A stretch of DNA of 64,000 bases. It comes from Pempheris klunzingeri. Its lineage: Eukaryota > Chordata > Actinopteri > Acropomatiformes > Pempheridae. The position numbers and the translations under genes are program-made. How positions within the stretch are numbered: position 1 is the first letter of the stretch; every line of letters starts with the position of its first letter. The notes beneath the pieces were generated by a model. That model was not told where the DNA came from and made no database searches. It saw only the letters and a list, made by a program, of their open reading frames with translations. The stretch lies in contig NC_092028.1 in the NCBI RefSeq assembly GCF_042242105.1, positions 13,811,338 through 13,875,337 of the forward strand, read 5' to 3'. Below, in pieces: positions 58,830 to 64,000 of this stretch.

Positions 58830-61800
58830 ATAAATAATAATAGAAGTTAGTGGAAAGAGAAAGAGAGTTGATCATGAGATGTTGTACTGTCTGATGACTG
58901 TGGGGACAAATGATCCTCTGTACCACTGTGTCTGCTGATGACTTGAATTATGACGACAATTCATTTCATCTCAAAGTTGTTTTTTTTTGTAATGATAGCT
59001 CAAAAGAACAAACTGATTTTACACACTGAAGGTCATATTAATTGTCACAAGTTGTACTACTCATCCTGAAAAACATTTTTCATAATGTAGTCTGTAATTT
59101 GGAGACTATACTATAACAAAGCCTGAGTAACAAACTGAGCGTATGGTTTTTGAAAGATGTGGGCATCTGCCAGACACAACAAACAAACAAGACAAACAGT
59201 AAAAAATATATAAGAAAAACATAAAACTGTCAAGTTCAGCCTCATTCTTTTGAAATCTTGTTGTTTTACATCATGTACATGAAGCACAAATACACTCAAG
59301 TCAAACATAAAGTCTCATTTTCAGGTATTTCTTTCAATAATCAACCGACTTATTCAGAGGTCAAAGTTTCTGGACTCAAAATATCACCCTATCCTACATC
59401 CTAGTTCAGATTACTAATGTAAAATCTGGGATTTTATGTCCTCATTGCTTCTAATATTTCTCCCTTTATTGTTAAGAAACAGATTTGTTAGCTCTTCTCT
59501 AAAACTTCTGTTTAGATAATAAGGTAATATTCTAAAATATGTGACTCCTTTGGCAGAGCCATAACCAATATTTTTAAATTACTGACAGACTAGACTAATA
59601 TTTTGCAATATTTATTATTCATTGATTTGTTCTGTTATATTTCCTGTATCTGCTTAAATGGCGAATACCAACTGCCAATGAACAATACTGAGGACATGAC
59701 CTCAGTGCTCTGCTCTTTGTACTTTGGTTTATGCAGTCACATGCTTGCCAGTAGTTTTATTTTGGAAGTTGAAACCGGAAATTGTGTCCTTCCCTATATT
59801 GTCTTTGTATCCCACTTGACCCAAGTCTGCAGCAGGACCTGGTGCTACAATTTAATAATAATGACAATGCACTCTGCAAACATGAGATGAAATGCTTCAC
59901 AGTGGAGACAATTATGCACGACTAGACCTTCTAAAACCTTATCGATAGATTATTTTGATAGATACAATCTCCCATCTGACAGAACTGAAGCACCTGCAAC
60001 ATTTTTGTTTTAACTAGCACAGCAAGAGAGGGCAGCTCAAACAGTGTGGCTACAGAAATCTGTCTCCTACATTTTTAAACATGGGTTTACTAAAGAATTG
60101 ATGGAGGAAACAGTTAATATTTCTATTTCTGAAGAAAAATAATTTCCAGGTTGGTTCTTGCAGTGTTTACTGACAAAAGAGCAAATCACGAGGTAGAATC
60201 AACCATCATGGCTCAAAAGGCTGCAAAAGGGTATCAAGTACCTTTGAATAACTATTTAAGCTATCGTAATAATGTTTTATGAACCAAAGTGATATTAAGA
60301 CTGGCCTTGGAAATTGAAAATGCATGAGATAACGTTACAGTTAGACTCAAGATTTCTGAACTTTTGCCAACTGTGCATGATTTAAAAATATGGTCACAAT
60401 AGGAATTTACCTCCATGATCATAGATGGGGAGAAATTCAGCTATCCACAGTCAGACTGTTATCAGGTACTGGCAGCGAATGCACTTGACTCTGCAAAAGA
60501 GATAAACAGAGATGCCATGTCTTCTTTGAGTGGATATTTCCACATAGCTTATCATATAAAGAGAGGAATCAGTCTGCATTTGGTATTAAAGCAACTTTTG
60601 TACACATTAAATACATACACACGTACTGTACATACAGGTTGTGTTGTGATTGTGCTGGAAGTATTCCTTCCTTAAAGAAAATGTAAACTTCATGTAAAGT
60701 CTCCGTATAAGGTTAATATAAGCTGTAAGAAATAAGAATTTAGACCAGGAGGGTGGGTGTTTACAGCCTCAAGACCCCACAGACAGGACAGCACACCGTG
60801 AATGAAAACCACTTCCTGACAATGAAATGGAACAAGGGGAAAGAGTAGAGAGCAAACATTTTTCACTTGAACTCTCCTTCAGTCAGACAAGCGTAGCTTG
60901 GGCTATTGTTTGCTGTGGAGAGGATTAACAATGGACACAAAAACTGGTCAATGAAGCATGAAAAATGGGCGAATAAAGGGCCCACAGCTCTAAAGACAAA
61001 TAAATCTTAACTCCCACCATGCTTATTACTATTACTATATTCATTACTAACTGTATTCCTGGTTCACAGTGTACACCTGTGATCAGGTGGTGCCCTTTAA
61101 ACTACCACTCTGAAAGCGAGACGGCAGTATTAATGTTCAGCAGACCTGCTGCAGCAATGAATCAAGGTCGTTGAGGTCAGACAAACTGAATGAATTCATT
61201 GCAAGTTAAACCTTAAAATGAAATAAAGCGTTCAGACTTCATGTCCAGCTGGATTTGCTTCATCGGCTCAAAGCTTCAGTTGTCCTTCTTATTTCATTCA
61301 GCAGGTGGCAGTGAAATACTGACAATATTTACATTTCACACCATTCATCAGTTTTCCTCTGAGACTCGGCAGCATGAGGTGGGCAGACCTCTGAGGGTCC
61401 TCCCTTAGTCTGAGGTGTAGGCCCACTGCTCGGTGTTGCACAAAAGCAGCCAAAGCAGACTTCTAAGAATGTGGATAAACCTGGTCTGAGTTGTGAAACA
61501 TAAATCAGCTTTCTGTTTTCTCTGCATGTCCCTGAATCTGCTTGGTCACTTTGAGTCTTTGTGTTTCTATTGTTGTTATTTGGTTCTCAAATCCTTATTT
61601 ACCACATTATCTTGCAAACCATTATTACCCAGGTGATCAATTACAATAAGCAGAAACAGAACAATTAACAGTGTTGAGATGATGGTTTTAACTGAGCACA
61701 AGTGGCTTCATACTAAAAGTTTTGATTATAGGCGTCTCAGCTCCTGTTGTGGTTTCCTCCTGCCAAAGAGTCACAAGGCGGTGTAAAAGTAATATAAACA

Positions 61801-64000
61801 TCTTGAGCTTTTAGTATAATGAGTGAGATAAACTCAGTAACCTCACAGCACAGCACAGCGACCTTTAACCTGAAAAAGACCTGCCTCATCAGCCAGATTG
61901 ACTTTAACATTATTGTCTAAAACACACCATGTCATTCCGGACCATCATTTGAAGTCAACCGAGACGTCAGGCGCTTGTCTGTTTGCTCTACACAGAAGTG
62001 TACAGTGATCATGGTAGAGGAGCTTATGCCTGCAATTTTCTTCAAACCTTATTCACTTTTCCTCATGAGAAATTAGTTGAAAACTCTTACAAGCTGCATG
62101 TGAAAGAGGCTTTGGTTACTCAAGATGTTGGTCACAATGGTCCGAGCAATCAGCCAGAGCTCAGCCTTCACCAGTGCCAAGTCATCCTTACCCACAAGTG
62201 TGACTGCAACAGGATGCTGGGCGCGAAATTTCAATTTCATGGCTGACATGTACATGTGAAGGCTCAGGCCCGCCTGCCGTCTGCTTTCAGTTGTAGGAAC
62301 TCATTACTAGAATGCAAAGCATAAGGAGGTCGAGCTTTATGGACGTACAAATACACCTCTTGGTACCTGTGTACAAATATGTAATGTGCTCTTGTAACCA
62401 GATTGCTTATAAGGAGAAAAATGTAAAAACACAAATGTTAAGTCGCAAAGCTAAAACTACATTTTCCTCCAAGGCATAAAGTGGCCATTTTGTCTGAAGA
62501 ACAAGCAGCTTGCATGGAGTGCTGCCAAAGGGCAAACCTGGACAAAAGAATCAGTGTGATTTGAGAATTAACTATAAATCTGGAGAGGACAAGACTTAGT
62601 TTGTATGTCACATTTACACTGATCCAGACAAACATTCTGCGAGGCATGCATGGTATCTCACTTACTATATTCCTAATTAGCAATTATTGAATTTCGACAT
62701 TCTGAGAAGTGTTATTTCTGTGTTTCTGGAAAGTAAACAATAAGCAAACTCTAAATGCAAAACAACAGTTTTATTGCAATACACAGGACTTCTTTCTTCT
62801 GCTGAGCTCATTGCCTGCCAGGCACATCAACACAAGGGGGACAGGCTGGCACCAGAATACCATAAATGTACGTCGTGAAGTGGGTGAAAAGATGATAGTC
62901 ATTGAGCCCACCTGCACTCAGGTAGGCCACATGCTTGTCCAGAGATCACTTGTCTTCAGCCGTTTTAATTTAAAACATAAACAGAGGCCTACCCCAAGCA
63001 AAAAACAAAGAAAGGCATGTTGTCAGACAAAGCAAGCAATGAGGACAAAGCAGAAAAGTACCTGCACAATACAATTGCATAAAATCAAAATGGAATTTCT
63101 TTAAGGAAGCAGAAACATTTGGAAGTAAACAACTGCATTCATCTTTGTCAATTTTTGGCATCTTTCCTTGAACAGAGGTTGTGCTCCGACAGCCGATTAA
63201 TGCTAGACACATGTTGAAATGCGGAGAAAAACAATGAAAGAATCATTCATGAGAAGGCAAGAAAGGTGAAAAATGCTGAGCTGATTATAAGGCTTCCGAT
63301 TATAGTCAATAGTTGTAGTTTAACATGTATTATTTTGATAAGTGGCATAACATGAGGTTTTATGTAGGCATCCAATAATGATCTGGCGACTAAAAACAGC
63401 GGCACTAGTGGAACTCCCTGAAACATTTTCCATTGTTGAGAAGAATGATTCACCCCCTCCTGACTGAACAATTACACTTTAAGGTTTAAAACAGGCACCC
63501 TGAAGTCTGAACAAGTCTGCGTGCTGGATTTTCCCCAGATCATTTGAATCTTGGACTCTTTAAAGCTGAACATTGTACAAGCACTCCAACATCTAAACCA
63601 TTCTTGAGATGCAAAAATCTTTTTTAAATGACAATTGTGCCTTAAACTAAACTACATTTAAACAAGCTGAAACAGAGTGAAAACAGTAACCGCAATTTTG
63701 AGACTAAACAGTGTCACAGTTACAGTGATTAGGTTCTAGCTCGCTTGTTGATTGATTGACTGATGATTGTATGATTGGTATGATTGCAGGTTTCAATGCA
63801 GAACAGGAGGAAGTGGACAAAGAGCTGGGAGTCAGAAATAGGGCTGAAAGTGCAAGATGTTGAGAACAACGTATTTGACCAAGACGTTGGCGCAAGAAAC
63901 AACATTTTCTGGTCTGAATTAGATGTACAGGTGAAAGAACTGTGAGGAGAGGGGTGTTGGAATGAGAGAAGATTAACAGGGGAGCAGACAAGACGTGTAT
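58830..64000. other. Intergenic region upstream of mapk8ip3
   Basis: AT-rich DNA. No exon, RNA gene or clear mobile element was recognised; the open frames (for example 60415-60675 and 62709-63104) lack domain-like composition and plausible splice context. A distal regulatory element or an exon with poor conservation could be missed. Confidence 0.5.

Noticed and set aside
62709-63104. Plus-strand open frame of 131 codons in the right intergenic region
   Set aside because: No domain, no codon bias like the real exons, and no supporting splice context.

Overview
The window is vertebrate nuclear DNA, most likely from a teleost fish. The genes are split by GT-AG introns, the intergenic DNA is AT-rich with many microsatellites, and the interspersed repeats are of fish type (small inverted-repeat DNA elements and LINE 3' tails ending in AATAAAG or GATA runs). 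No bacterial, plasmid, CRISPR or phage features were seen. Gene models were built by hand from splice sites, reading phase and recalled vertebrate homologues; no search was run.

Layout, left to right: (1) the last two coding exons of a yippee-like gene, probably ypel3, on the plus strand (15-1204). (2) A tandem array of a 169-bp unit (about 2586-4978), with an 18-bp perfect palindrome in each unit. (3) atp6v0c, the V-ATPase proteolipid c subunit, plus strand, three coding exons (6814-13370). (4) spsb3, a SPRY/SOCS-box ubiquitin-ligase adaptor, plus strand, six coding exons (17438-21590). (5) mrps34, a mitochondrial ribosomal protein, plus strand, three coding exons (24823-26168). (6) nme3, a nucleoside diphosphate kinase, plus strand, five coding exons (28348-31238), with a possible alternative first exon in intron 1. 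(7) mapk8ip3 (JIP3), a JNK/kinesin scaffold, minus strand, 33 coding exons over 24.5 kb (58002 down to 33544). (8) About 5 kb upstream of mapk8ip3 in which no gene was recognised (58830-64000).

The order and orientation spsb3-mrps34-nme3, convergent with mapk8ip3, mirrors human 16p13.3. EME2, which lies between MRPS34 and SPSB3 in human, is not visible. The genes do not form one pathway; the cluster looks like ancient conserved linkage. The mapk8ip3 model closes in frame over all 33 exons (4,020 nt, 1,339 aa, against about 1,336 in human). It includes 12-nt and 18-nt microexons, a GC-AG intron, a frame-neutral 57-nt exon and an additional candidate 24-nt microexon.

The points most worth a second look are the possible alternative N-terminus of nme3, the candidate 24-nt microexon of mapk8ip3 whose pyrimidine tract is a (TCTG)n microsatellite, and the highly regular 169-bp array. 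I found no convincing new biological system.
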